DNA of 64,000 bases from Bettongia penicillata ogilbyi (GCA_023548195.1 JAJHZJ010000695.1:1065423-1129422), one strand, 5' to 3'. Shown: positions 43,060 to 54,955, counted from the stretch's first letter. Notes: a model not told the origin generated them from the sequence alone. Program-made: numbers and translations.

Positions 43060-44375
43060 AAATATTGAAGTAAAGTATTGTGGAAATACAATCAGGATAG
43101 CACAAGACTTAGCAGCTTCTACACTAGGAAAGTGGGGGGTTTGGAATATGATATTTCAGAGGTCAAAAGAGGTAGGATTAAAACCAAGAATTATCTACCC
43201 AGAAAAACTGAAAATAATACTTCAGAGAAAAAAATGAAATTTCACTGAAATAAAGGACTTCCAAGCATTCTTGTTGCAAAGACAAGAGCTGAATAGAAAA
43301 TCTGACTTTCAAATACAAGAATAAAGAGAAACATGAAAAGACAAACAGGTAAAAGAAGCAATAAGGTACTCATTAAGGTTGAACTGTTTGAATTCCTACA
43401 TGAAAATATGATATTTTTAATTCATGAGAAATTTCTTAATATTAGAATATAAGCTGGGGTATATATGTGTGTCTATGTATGTATATATTATTTATGTGTA
43501 TGTATGTATATGGACATTATATATATATATATATATATGTAGGTATATATGTATGCTTATGTAGACAGATGACACAGGGTGAGCTGCATATGAAGGGAAG
43601 ATACCTAAAAATAAAATTAAATGTTGAGAGGAATGTATTAAAAGAAAGAGAAAGGAAGAGGTAAAATGTGGCAAATCATCTCACATAAAAGAAGCAGGAA
43701 AGAACTTTTACAATGGAGGGAAATACAGAGGAGGTGAGGAGGAACAAGTGAGCTTTAATTTCATTGGATATGGCTTAAGGAGGGAATAACACACACCCAA
43801 TTGGGTATGGAAATAACCCTGCAGAAGGGCAGAGGCGAAGGGGAGAGGAGAGGGAGGATAATAGATGGGACAACAGATTGAGGGAAGAGGTAATCAGAAG
43901 CAAACCCTATTGTAGGGGGATAGATCAAGGGAAAGATTGGAATAAATGGAGAGTAGGACAAGATAGAGGGAAACGTGGTTAGTCTTTTGCAACATAACCG
44001 TTTTGGAAGTATTTTGCATGGCTACCCATGTATGACCTATATGGAATTTCTTGTTTTTTCAATGAGTGTGGGTGGAGTGAGAGGAAGGGAGAGAACATGG
44101 AATTCAAAGCTTCAAAAATGAATGTTAACAATTGTTTTTTTCAAGCAACTGGGAAATAAGATGTATTGGCAATGGAATATAGAAATCTATCTTGTCCCAC
44201 AGGAAAATAGAGGGGAAGGGGTTGGGTGAAGGAGGTTATAGAAGGGAGGGCAGACTGGGGAAAGAGTTTGTTGAGGTGCATGCTGTCTTGAGGTGGAGAG
44301 AGGAGGAGGAAATTTGAAATTCAAAATCTTATGTACATGCATGTTGAAAACTGAAAATAAATAAATTGTATTTTT
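43060..44375 (+). mobile_element. Older HAL1-type ORF1 C-terminus and 3' UTR
   Basis: ORF1 C-terminal blocks ('attgtggaaatacaatcagg', 'gcttctacactaggaaagtg', 'ttatctacccagaaaaactg') end near 43,323 and are followed directly by the HAL1-style 3' UTR, including 'gcaacataaccgttttggaa' and a TAAA-type end near 44,370. No ORF2 intervenes, supporting an older member of the same ORF2-less lineage. Confidence 0.65.
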
Positions 44376-44389
44376 TAAAAAAATGAAAG

Positions 44390-46135
44390 AAAAGAACTTC
44401 TTAAAAAGTAGAAAATTGGCCAAATGTAAAAGGAGGTACAAAAGTTCACTGAAGAAAATTATTCCTTAAAAATTAGAATTGCATAAGTGGAAACTAATGA
44501 CTCCATGAGACATCAAGAAACAATTAAAAGAAGGAAAAAAGAAGAAATATGAACTATCTCATCAGAAAAACAACTGAATCCCACAATACATTGTTTACAG
44601 GAAAAACACCTGAAGCAAAGGCATACACAGAGTAAAGGTAAAGTGCTGGAGGAGAATCAATTACACTTCAACAGAAATTTTAAAAAAGCACAGGGTAGCA
44701 ATCATGATTTCAGACAAAGCAAAAGTAAGTATAGATATAATCAAAAGAAATAAGCAGTGAAGCTACATTTTGTTAAAAGGTACCATAAAAGTAATATCAA
44801 TACTGAACTTAGATGCACCAAATGGTATAACATCAAAATTCTTCTTGTTTGGCTTGTCCTTTGTTCTCAAAGAGGGCCATGTTGTCAGGGAGATGATGAC
44901 ATGCCTTGCAGTTGACTTTGATTTGAGTGAGGGAGGTTTGTGCAAGGTCACCAGCCTCACTTTCTCCTCCACAGTCATCTGGGTCCAGTGGACAGATAAT
45001 GAAAAGATTAGGATGACTGGAGATGGCCCAGGAGTAGTGAGAGACCTTGGCCCTTTTAACCTAAGGTCTTCTCAAGTTCTCACTTTGAGTGAGACAATGC
45101 CCATTCAATGAATAGACCTCTGTAAAAAATGAATCAAAGAATAGCCTCTTTTATTAAAAAAATATGAAACTGAGAGGGGAAGACCCTCAGGGTTGTTGGC
45201 CAAAAGAAAAACTGTTTCTACTTACAATTCACTATGAGCCCAGAGGGACCAATAACCATTAAGTGTTATTTGGGCAATTGTTGTCTAATCCCAGAGATCC
45301 AGAGTGAATTGGGTTTAAAGTTTAGTCTTTAAGAAAGAAATCTGGCCAGTAAACCCCAAATCAATTAAGTAAAATGAGTCACAGGAGGAAAAAGATAATA
45401 AAACCATATGAGTAGGAGACCTCAACTCTTGACTTTCACAACTAGATAAACCTAAGAAAAATAAGCAAGAAAGAAGTTAAGGAAATGAACAGAACTTTAT
45501 CAAAGTTAGACATGACAGACTTCTGGAGAAAACTGAATGGGAATTGAAAAAAATCTAACTTTTTTTCTCAGTAGTACCTGGCACCTACACAAAAATTAAC
45601 CATGTATCATGACATAGAACTCAACCAAATTCAGAAAAGCAGAAATATTAAATGCATCCTTTATAGATCATAGTATAATAAAAACTGTATTCGATAAAGA
45701 ACTATAGAAAAATAGATTAAAATTAATTGAAAGGTAACTAATATAATCCTAAAAACTGAGTAGGTCAAAAACAAATGATAGAAACAGGGAGAAGAAATCT
45801 ATAGATTTAGAAATAAAAACAAAACAGATATAGAGATCAATAATTTTATCAAAGACAGAGACAACAATTTGACAGCATACCAAAATTTATAAAATGCACT
45901 CAAAGTAGTGCTTAGGGGAAAATTTATATCTCTAAATGCTTACATCAATAAAATAGGAAAAGAGTAGATCAATGAAGTGGGCATATCACTTGAAAAAAAA
46001 ATCTAGAAAAAGAAGAAACTTAAAATCTCCAGTTAAACACCAAATTGTAAAGCCTGAAAATCAAAGGAGAGATTTAGTAAAATTGAAAGTAAGAAAACCA
46101 TTGAATTAATAATTAAAAGTATGAGATGGTTTTAT
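44390..46135 (+). mobile_element. Decayed L1: ORF1 remnant and ORF2 (5' part)
   Basis: ORF1 coiled-coil DNA (44,390-44,570) precedes ORF2 sequence: 'aacagaaattttaaaaaagc' and 'acagggtagcaatcatgatt' near 44,670-44,710, then the RT-downstream region at 45,840-46,130 ('agtgcttaggggaaaattta', 'tctaaatgcttacatcaata'). It is full of stops. It is interrupted by a SINE at 44,840-45,130 and, at 46,136, by the HAL1, after which ORF2 resumes at 48,994. Confidence 0.7.
44840..45130 (+). repeat. Marsupial SINE (second family) inside L1 ORF2
   Basis: 'gtttggcttgtcctttgttc', 'gatgatgacatgccttgcag', 'tgcaaggtcaccagcctcac' and 'ggagatggcccaggagtagt' are complementary to the copy at 33,150-33,405. The 113-codon frame across it is not a gene. 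Confidence 0.7.
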
Positions 46136-46150
46136 AGAAAAAAACAATGA
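46136..46150. repeat. HAL1 target-site duplication (5' side)
   Basis: 'agaaaaaaacaatga' is repeated exactly at 48,979-48,993. The target was L1 ORF2 sequence. Confidence 0.95.
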
Positions 46151-46816
46151 GGGGTGGAGCCAAGATGGCGGAGTAGAAAGATTCACATACGCTAGCTCCA
46201 AAACCACAGCCCATATATTTCCTGCAAGAAGAATTCCCCACAAATTCTGGAGCACTGCAACATGTGCAGAAACACAGAGGAAAAGATTTCCATTCCAGAG
46301 AGCCCTGGAGGGTGGTCCCAAGGGGTCCATCGCGCCCCAGAAAGTGGAGCCCACTCCTGTGCTGCCCTGGTCGGGCGGCCGAGAGGAACAGATCCAAGCA
46401 GGCTTCAAGGATGGAACCTCCGGTGGCCGGGAAGGTCCCTCCACCCACAGACACTCCAGGTCAGTGAGAGAGAGGTCTGGGCTGGCCGAGAGGGGAGCGG
46501 GGTGTCTCCATGACTCGGGCCCCCTCGGGAGGCAGCAGCGGAGGGAGCGGCAGAGGCAGTGGCAGAGGCCTGGGACTCCCCGAGCAGCAGGCAGAAGTTC
46601 AAGGCCATTACCGAAAGTCTCTGCATAAACCCCCTGAGGGAACTGAGCCTGGGAGATGGCCCTGCCCCCACCCAAGCACCAGAATTTAAGCTCACATTGA
46701 ATAGCAGCCACACCTGCCAGAGAAAGCCCATTTGAATCTCAGACCCCAAGCACTAGCTGGGAGGATCTAGGCGGGGGTGGACAAGAATATCAGAACTCAA
46801 GTAACTGGCTGGGAAA

Positions 46817-47917
46817 ATGCCCAGAAAAGGGAAGAAAAATAAGACTATAGAAAGCTACTTTGATGGGGTACAGATGTTCCCGCCTTTCAATTCTGATGAC
46901 AAGGAACTATTCCTACCATCAGGGAAAGATGTGGATGTCAGGGCCTCTGTATCCCAGACATCCCAGGTGGATGTCCGGTGGGCTTAGGCCATGGAAGAGC
47001 TCAAAAAGGATTTTGAAAATCAAGTTAGACAGGTGGAGGAAAAACTGGGAAGACAAATGAGAGAGATGCAAGAAAAGCATGAAAAACAGGTCAATACCTT
47101 GGTAAAGGAGACCCAAAAAAAGGCTGAAGAAAATAACACCTTGAAAAATAGGCTAACTCAATTGGCAAAAGAGGTTCAAAAAGCCAATGAGGAGAAGAAT
47201 GCTTTCAAAAGCAGAATTAGCCAAATGGAAAAAGAGGTTCAAAAGCTCACTAAAGATAATAGTTTTCTCAAAATTAGAATGGAACAAATGGAGTCTAATG
47301 ACTTTCTGAGAAACCAAGAAATCACAAAACAAAACCAGAAGAATGAAAAAATGGAAGAGAATGTGAAATATCTCATGGGAAAAACAACTGACCTGGAAAA
47401 CAGATCCAGGAGAGACAATTTAAAAATTATGGGACTACCTGAAAGTCATGATCAAAAAAAGAGCCTAGACATCATCTTCCATGAAATTATCAAGGAAAAC
47501 TGCCCTGATATTCTACAACCAGAGGACAAAATAAGTATTGAAAGAATCCATCGATCACTGCCTGAAAGAGATCAAAAAAGAGAAACTCCTAGGAACATTG
47601 TGGCCAAATTCCAGAACTCCCAGGTCAAGGAGAAAATCTTGCAAGCAGCTAGAAAGAAACAATTCAAGTATTGTGGAAATACAATCAGGATAACACAAGA
47701 TCTAGCAGCTTCTACATTAAGGGATCGAAGGGCCTGGAATAGGATATTCTAGAAGTCAAAGGAACTAGGACTCAAACCAAGAATCACCTACCCAGCAAAA
47801 CTGAGTATAATACTTCAGAGGGAAATATAGTCTTTCAATGAAACAGAGGACTTTCAATCATTCTTGATGAAAAAAACAGAGCTGAAAAGGAAATTTGACT
47901 TTCAAACACAAGAATGA
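46817..47917 (+). pseudogene. HAL1/L1 ORF1, multiple nonsense codons
   Basis: Starts at ATG 46,817 (MPRKGKKNKT). In-frame TAG at 46,985-46,987 is shared with the left-arm copy. It has further private stops at 47,750-47,752 (left copy CAG) and near 47,830 (left copy TGG). Coiled coil, NRSRRDNLKIMGLPE and LKPRITYP motifs remain readable. The longest surviving frame is 253 codons (46,991-47,752). Confidence 0.9.
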
Positions 47918-48050
47918 GAAGAAGCATGAAAAAGGAAACAGCCAAGAGAAGTCATAAGGGACTCACCAAAGGTGAACTGTTTACATTCCTACATGGAAAG
48001 ACAATATTTGTAACTCTTAAAACTTTTCAGTATCTGGGTAGTTGGTGGGA

Positions 48051-48051
<1 letters not shown>

Positions 48052-48087
<36 letters not shown>

Positions 48088-48127
48088 TGCGTGCACGCAC
48101 ACACACATACACACATGCACACATGCA
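48052..48127. repeat. (AC)n in HAL1 3' UTR
   Basis: Perfect AC run (48,052-48,083) followed by imperfect AC/ATGC units; longer than in the other two copies. Confidence 0.9.
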
Positions 48128-48867
48128 CAGAGACAGAGAGCAGAGAGTGAGTTGAATAGGATGGGACCATATCTTAAAAGAAATTAAGGTAAATGGTGAG
48201 AGAGAAATGCAGTGGGAGGAAAGAGGGTGAAATGGAATTGGGTAAATTATCTCTCATTCAAGAGGCAAGCAGGAGACTTTTTAGTGGAGGGAAAAAGAGG
48301 AGAGCTGAGGGAAAAACAAGAAGTTTATCCTCATCACATTCGACTAAAGGAAGGAATAAAAGGCACACTCATTTTGGTATGAAAACCTATCTTACAATAC
48401 AGGAAAGTGGGGGAGAAGGAGATAAGCATAGTGGGGGGGATGATGGAAGGGAGGGCAATGGGAGGAGGGAGCAATTTGAAGTCAACACTTGGGGAGGGAC
48501 AGGATCAAAAGATAGAATAGAAACAATGGGGGGCAGGATAGGATGGAGGGAAAGACAATTAGTCTTACACAACACGACTGTTATCGAAGTCATTTGCAAA
48601 ACTACACAGATAAGGCCTATATTGAATTGCCTGCCTTCCTAAAGGGATTGGGTGGGGAGGGAGGGATGGGGAGAATTTGGAACTGAAAGTTTTAGGAGCA
48701 ACTGTTTAGTATTGTTCTTGCTACTAGGAAATAAGAAATACAGTTAATGGCGAATAGAAAGTCATCTGGCCCTACAGGACAAAAGAGAAGATGGGGACAA
48801 GAGAAGGGAGGGAGGATAGAAAAGAGGGCAGATTGGTGATAAGGAAAATTAGAATGCTTGGTGTATT

Positions 48868-48897
48868 GGGGTGGGGGGAGGGGAGAAATGGGGAGAA
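48868..48897 (+). other. G-rich, quadruplex-prone tract in HAL1 3' UTR
   Basis: Sense-strand G-runs 'ggggtggggggaggggag' followed by 'tgggg' satisfy the four-run quadruplex pattern. Conserved in the other two HAL1 copies. Confidence 0.65.
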
Positions 48898-48978
48898 AAT
48901 TTGGAACCCAAAATTTTGTGAAAATGAATGTAAAAAGTTAAATAAATAAATTTTTATTAAAATAATAAAAAGAAAAAA

Positions 48979-48993
48979 AGAAAAAAACAATGA
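48979..48993. repeat. HAL1 target-site duplication (3' side)
   Basis: Exact copy of 46,136-46,150. Confidence 0.95.
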
Positions 48994-49130
48994 AGTAGAT
49001 ATTTGTTAATTTTCTTAAAAAAAAAAGAAAGAAGAAAACCAAATTACCAATATCATAATGAAAAGGGTCAATTCACCTCCAAATAAAAGGAAACTAAAAC
49101 AATTATTAGGAACAAATTTCTCCCTTTAGC
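48994..49130 (+). repeat. L1 ORF2 fragment, continuation after HAL1
   Basis: Resumes the decayed L1 ORF2 interrupted at 46,135 ('agaaaaccaaattaccaata' and following). It is mirrored at 18,890-19,026. Confidence 0.7.
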
Positions 49131-49200
49131 CATGCTTCATTCTTCGTTTTGATTTGATCATCTCTTTGCAAACAGGATGAATGACATGAAGAGTTTAGGC

Positions 49201-49362
49201 CAAGGAGGGGAAACTTGTAGCCTTGAGGCCACATGTGGTCCTCTAGGTCATTAAGCGTAGCCCTCCATAAAGTTCACAGAAGTTTGGAATTATTCAGAGT
49301 TCTGTACTTGAGGACCTAGAGAGCAATGTGTGATCTCAACGTCACAGGTTTCCCACCTCTGG
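49201..49362. mobile_element. hAT-like MITE (right-arm copy)
   Basis: Inverse complement of 18,659-18,822 with about 7 differences in ~165 bases. This is one of the more diverged arm segments. Confidence 0.7.
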
Positions 49363-50477
49363 TTTAGACTTTAGAATAGGCTTCTTCCTAAAGTTGGGAA
49401 AGGTCCTATCTTATTCTAAACAGAGTGACTTTACACTCTCTGAATGAGACTTAAGCTTCCCCCCTTTCTCTCTCTCTGATCTGATCCTAAGCAGAAAAGT
49501 AATTAAATTCAACAGATACTTATTAACTCTAGTTCGTAAATCCAGTGCTAAGAATTGGGAGACATTCAAAGTTTAGACCTCAGCCTCTATAGTTTAATGG
49601 AGAGGCTAGGACACATTCACAAATATTTATACTAATATATTAGAAAAAAGTCAAACAGTGTGTTTAATGGTTGTGGTTGTGGTGGGTGTGGAATATGAAG
49701 AAAAAATATACTCCAATCCTCAACCCTTTAAATTGGATCAAAGAAGTTTTAGGGCAGGTTATATGACAAATGATTGATTGCCAATTCACATAGTAGATAA
49801 TACATTAATGGGACTTATTTTTCTAGGAGAAAATTTAATTCAGAAATGAAAATCAATTAATACATGGGGACTAATGTATAAGGACCAAGCTTATACGTGG
49901 GTTTAAAGAGCATCTTAGACCTGGGAGATTGACCTAAGGGAGTACACAAATGACCTTCCACAGCAGGGTGGTAGTCTCTAGTGATCAGTGGTGTAAAGAC
50001 CACTAGAGGTCTCTGGTGGTCAGATACAGCCTTCTTTATTCTCCAAACTGGAGTTTGGAGACTCTTGACATTATCTCTTAAGAAGGACTGAGGCTGAAGT
50101 TCCCCTATGTTGGAAGGGAGAGAGAAGGCTGTTTACCCAGGAACTAAATGTATGAGAGAGGATAAAAGGGCTCTAGGGAGTCAGTTGCTTCCATAAATAC
50201 TCTGGCAAGAATGTACTCTGTGGACTCTTAGGTTTAAGGATATTAATAACTCTATTGTTCAGATTTCAGTTGCTTTCTAACCTTAAATCAAGCTCTAGTG
50301 AACTAGGAAAATGTGATTGTAAATACTTGACAGAAAGGGATGGTTGCTTAGAATTTAGAGCTTGCCAGGTACTTCCCAACTAGTTTTTGAGGAAGGTGGA
50401 GAAAACAGCAGGTGCGTTTATTTTTACTCTTCCTACTACTACTTTTGTTCCTCTGTTCTAAAGTGGAGGACAGAGAA
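49363..50477. other. Non-coding arm sequence with CTCF-like dyad
   Basis: Mirror of 17,550-18,655, including the imperfect 24-bp dyad at 49,998-50,021 ('ccactagagg' facing 'ctggtgg'). No gene. Confidence 0.4.
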
Positions 50478-50680
50478 GAGATAGTATGATGTAGTTGAAG
50501 GGTGAAAGATTTGGAGTCGAGGACTCAAGTTCAAGTACTGACTGCTGTGCATTGTGACCTTAGGCAAATCACGTTACTGTTATGAACCTGTTTTGTTACG
50601 CACAAAAGAAGGATGGACAGCAGAATTGTTTCTACTGTCTCTTCCAGTTCCACATTTATGATCCTATAACAGAACTCATT
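50478..50680 (+). repeat. MIR-class SINE
   Basis: Mirror of 17,345-17,545: 'gaggactcaagttcaagtac', 'tgtgaccttaggcaaatcac' and 'cttccagttccacatttatg'. Confidence 0.75.
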
Positions 50681-52172
50681 CTGCTATAGTAAGGGTCATA
50701 TCTCAGATCTCACTATTAGCTCCAACTGGCTAGTTCAATAATTATGAACTTTGAAATTTTCTCTAATTCTTCAGTCTCTCTCACTGTGACTTATTCCTCT
50801 TAAAATTTCTTTCTTTCTTTATGGGCTTCAATTTTTCCACACCTTCCTGTATTCTTAATTTGTCACCCCTATTCTGGTTTCACTTTCCTTCCTTTGCTAT
50901 CTTGATCATTTTAAACATGGACTGCTATACCTTTGTTTCTCTTGACTCTGTGTTCTATTTCATCATATCTTCCCAAGTGCCAACTCCGCCCCCTCTCCCC
51001 CATTTATATACCTTCTTTACTCCTCTCAAGTTACTGAATGCATTGCATCTCGTAGAAATTCAGATTACCTGATGTCAACTGAGACATTTAGGCCTTGAAC
51101 ATGGTAGGTTTTCAGTGCATGGTAGTTCAATGAATGAATTGTCAAGTGGATCTCTGAGGGAATAATGGATGGTTGTAACCTCAGGGATCCCCAGGAATCA
51201 AGATAAGGTAACATTTGAGGGATCATTAGAATGCAGGATAGAGGTGAAGGATTTCAGAGCTAAAAAGACTGTTTAGTCCAATCTCTTTACTCAGAAGAGG
51301 AAACTGAGATCAAACAGGGTAAGTGACTTGCTAATGATGATAATAATGTTTTACTGCCTTTTCTCATATCCTTCCTCCTACCTCTTCAGATCAGAACCTC
51401 TCAGGAGCTCTCATCCCTGGGATTAGTCTGATAGTGTCCAGAGTTGCAGCAGGGAGCACCAGATAAACTTGTAAGTACAGCTGACTCATTCCTTTGGTGA
51501 TGATCAGTCAATGTTTCAGGAAGACAGTATGAGTCAAAGACTTACTAAATCACTCATTTGGTGTTTCAGCTTATAAATTGGCCAGTAGCTCAATATGTAT
51601 GCCATTAGACTACTAAGTCAGTGGGCCAAGACAATTGTTGTCAGTCAGGGCCAGGTGACCAGTCATATTCAAAGAACATTTCCCTAGAGTTCTTTGTTTG
51701 CTCTTTTGCTCCACAATCCCATCGCTTATATCATCTTTATTTGTGTATGTTTCATGTCCTGCCTAATAAATCGCAAATTCTAGGAGTTCAAGATACATGT
51801 TTTTTACCTTGTTATCGTCAGCAACTAGTACCTCTGTGCTCATGTTATATGCTTAACAAGAATTGGTTACGTTGAACTTAACATCCTAACATTTATGAAT
51901 TAGCTTCTGTATATAGAGCACAATGCTTATGTAAAATATATTCATAATATTAATAATATAAATAGTACCATTATATTAGTACATTATATATATTATGCAT
52001 ACTGATATGTCCCAATATATTACATATTCTAGATTTTATTACATTATCTGGAATATTCTAATACATTCTGTGTTTCTGTAAGTTCTGATACATCCATATG
52101 TATATATATATGAATATGTGTGTATATGTACATATGTGTATATATGTATATGTATATAAAGATATAGATATA
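50681..52172. other. Right-arm mirror of 15.85-17.34 kb
   Basis: Contains the mirrored L2/MIR fragments (about 51,095-51,360), the local repeat copy (about 51,420-51,690) and the AT-rich tract (about 51,910-52,165). Translated frames at 50,821-51,072 and 51,621-51,875 each differ from the left arm by a single residue. No gene. Confidence 0.5.
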
Positions 52173-52264
52173 CCAAGTATCCCAAAAGTTTTAGTGCAAT
52201 TTTAAGCTAATAAAGTTAAAAAGCAATAAACATAAAACTACATTAAGACTTTTGGGACACCTTG
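52173..52264. mobile_element. Mariner-like MITE (right-arm copy)
   Basis: Mirror of 15,754-15,845. Ends 'ccaagtatcccaaaagtttt' and 'gacttttgggacaccttg'. Confidence 0.75.
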
Positions 52265-52267
52265 TGT

Positions 52268-52430
52268 TATGTTATTTGATCCTCAAAAAACCTCATGTGC
52301 TATTTTTTTTAACCAATTTTATAGATTAGAAAAATAAGGTTGAAAAAGGTTAAGTGACTTGCCTTGGATCACATAACTAATAAGGACTGAGGTGGAATTT
52401 AAATTAAACTCTTCCTGACTTCATGATAAG
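52268..52430 (-). repeat. MIR-class SINE, antisense
   Basis: Mirror of 15,590-15,750. Confidence 0.75.
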
Positions 52431-52434
52431 AATT

Positions 52435-52465
52435 ATCTATCTATCTATCTATCTATATATATATA
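52435..52465. repeat. (TATC)n/(TA)n simple repeat
   Basis: Mirror of the (GATA)n at 15,540-15,588. TATC units are followed by a TA run. Confidence 0.85.
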
Positions 52466-54599
52466 TATGTGTATACATAATACATACACACAAATGGACT
52501 ATTGGAGGTATGGGGAAGGGTGTAGGATGGATAGACCATGGAAGATTTCTTGGAGAAGTTAGCTTTTTTGCTGCGTTTTAAAAGATGGGTAGGATATTAG
52601 TATTTAGAGACTGTGTAGGGTAATGCATTCTAGGTGTAGAGGAAGCTGTAAACAAAAGCATGAAAGCAGGTGGTGAATAATATATATATTTTCTATATAA
52701 GGGTAGTGGTGAATCTATGTAGGGGTGGTGGTGAATAATTCAATTTGGATGGAGAATAAAATATATGAAATGGACTAGCATGAGAGAATAGTGGAAAGGG
52801 ATAGTAGCGCCACTAGTAAAGGGCATTAAATGATGCCAACTGGTAGATTGCACTGAGTTGCACACGATATGCCCAAGTTTGTGTGTTAAATGGATTAAGG
52901 CACAGAGCATAAACAGCATCTGGAAGAGGGCTTTTCAGTATTTTGATTCTTCCTACTCTCTCAGTTGGAAAGATGAAACAGAATGAATCGGAATATTCAA
53001 AAAGAAATGACAAATGGAAAGGTGTAGGACAGAGAATTTGAAATAAGATTGGAAAAGAAGAGGTAAAGAATGAAAGAAGGAGATTGGAAAGGGAACAAAG
53101 TGAACCTACTGGGCCAGAAAGCAGAGTAAGGAGACGGCTTGGCAGAGAAAGATTCTGAGTTAATAAAAATCGATAACACCTTCAGTGTTTGTTGAGTACT
53201 TTCTGTACCATATATGGGGACCTGTCTTTTGTGGAGTTGGGGCTCCAAATAGAAACATAGGATAGTCCCTTCTCTCAGTTCATAGTTTTATTAATTAATG
53301 TCAACATCCCCTGCTCTAGGGGTCTGTGAATAGAGGCTCTGGATCACTCTGCCCTCTTTCCCTCTCTCCCATACTAAGGAATGGCAAAGATATTTACTTT
53401 GGACCAATTCCAGTCCTTTTTCTTTTTGGCAATGAAATAGTATAGAAAACATCTGGAAGGTTCTGAGGATCCTTCTCCTCTGGGGACCTGAACAATTATG
53501 CAATAAGTGACTTTAATGTCTGACCTCTATGGGTTGAGGGGGAGGTAATCTGTTGAGTACATTATAGAAGGGACTATTCTTACAGTGACATAACATTAGA
53601 ACAACACTGTTTCTTCATCTATGAAATGGGACGATAATGGCATCTACCTTCTAGGGTTGGTATAAGGACAAAATAAGACGTCTGTAAAACACTCACTTTA
53701 CAATCTTTAAAATGATACATAAATATCCAAATTATTATTAATTACCATTGATGGTATGACTGATATTTCCAGGAGATGTGGGAAAGCTAGAAGGGTCAAA
53801 ATGAAAAGGAAATAGCTTTTCTCTTGCACAAAGGGAAATGTTCATCCTAGTAAGTTTTCTGTCAGAAAAATGTGACCTGTACTGCCTAAGGAAGTCAGAA
53901 CAGGTAACCAGAGGAAGTATGGACTCATTAGCAAAAAAGGAATGAGAAAAAAGGGAGACAATCAAGTAAGAAACAATAGAGGTAAAAAACTAGAAAGAGA
54001 AAAGATTTCCGTGATAATTGACATTTTTCACCCATTGTGAAGCATCCAGCCTTCTCTGCCTGAGTCAGTTCCAACTCTTATCTATACTGGCAGTCACAAG
54101 TCAAAACTATTCAGAGCTTATTCTGGAGAGAAGTATGGAGCTTTGCAGGCTCTTTTTGTGTAGAAGAGGGGCTGAGATCAAAGATAATGTTTAAAAATAG
54201 TTTAAGTTAAGTGAGCTTCCTCGGTCCAAACAAATGAGGAGGAATGTATGTATGCAGAATATAGGCTAAAAGTGCCAATTTAGGCAAGCACTCAATGAAA
54301 CAGAAAGATAAATGGTATTCAAAGTGATTCAGGGTACCTCGATTCTAATCTCAACTCCAACTATTGCTAATATGTCAGTCAAAGGATCTTTTTTGTCCTT
54401 AATCTGTATTTCAAAAGAGGTATAGGGTCTATGACGAGACATGACAGCGTATTGTTGTGTTCTCTCATGATCAGACCAAATCTGGTGGGGATGCAGGGGA
54501 GTGTGGGGATGGGGGAGAGGGGTTATGTTCAGTTTTGAACCCCATACTTTAGCTAGACATGAATAAGTTGAAGAGTATCCAGACAGCATCCAAGGCAGA
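52466..54599. other. Right-arm mirror of 13.44-15.54 kb
   Basis: The most conserved arm block. Several 210-260-bp frames translate identically in both arms. It includes an L2-like fragment (about 52,520-52,690) and a MIR (about 53,605-53,740, plus). No gene recognised. Confidence 0.5.
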
Positions 54600-54955
54600 G
54601 GAAGGTTGCTTTAGGGGGATAATTATTCTAGTGAAGAAAAGAATTAGGGGAAAACGTGGTCATTGTTTTCATGTATGTGAAGAACCGTCATGACAGGGAT
54701 TGGATTGTTCTGCTTTTCTCCAAAGGGAAGGACTCTGAACAGTTGGTAAAAGTTGTAAAGAGGTAACTTTAGGCTTGAATCAAGAAAACACTTCCTGCCA
54801 AGCGGAACTATTCCACAGTGGAATGGGCTGCCTTGGGAGGTAGAGGTTTCCCATCAATGGAGGTCTTAAAGTGAGGGTGGTAATTGTATGTTGAGTACAT
54901 TATAGAAGGGACTGTTGTTCAAGTACTAGTTGGCCCCTAACATCCATTTCCAAAC
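54600..54955 (+). repeat. L3/CR1 LINE fragment
   Basis: Mirror of 13,085-13,435. The plus strand reads 'ggaatgggctgccttgggag' and 'ggaggtcttaaagtgagggt'. Confidence 0.75.

Larger units (their letters stand above)
46151..48978 (+). mobile_element. HAL1-type L1 derivative (right-arm copy)
   Basis: About 2.8 kb, starting 'ggggtggagccaagatggcg' and ending in a TAAA/A-rich tail, between perfect 15-bp TSDs. It is inserted in an older L1 ORF2 whose two halves lie at 45.8-46.1 and 48.99-49.13 kb. ORF1 is broken and ORF2 absent. It matches the left-arm copy, including a shared nonsense codon. Confidence 0.9.

Noticed and set aside
44770..45111. 113-codon frame
   Set aside because: It lies on a SINE inserted in decayed L1 ORF2.
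46106..46711. 201-codon minus-strand frame at the HAL1 5' end (and its left-arm relatives near 21,231-21,883)
   Set aside because: Antisense shadow of the HAL1 5' UTR; different in length between copies and without recognisable domain.
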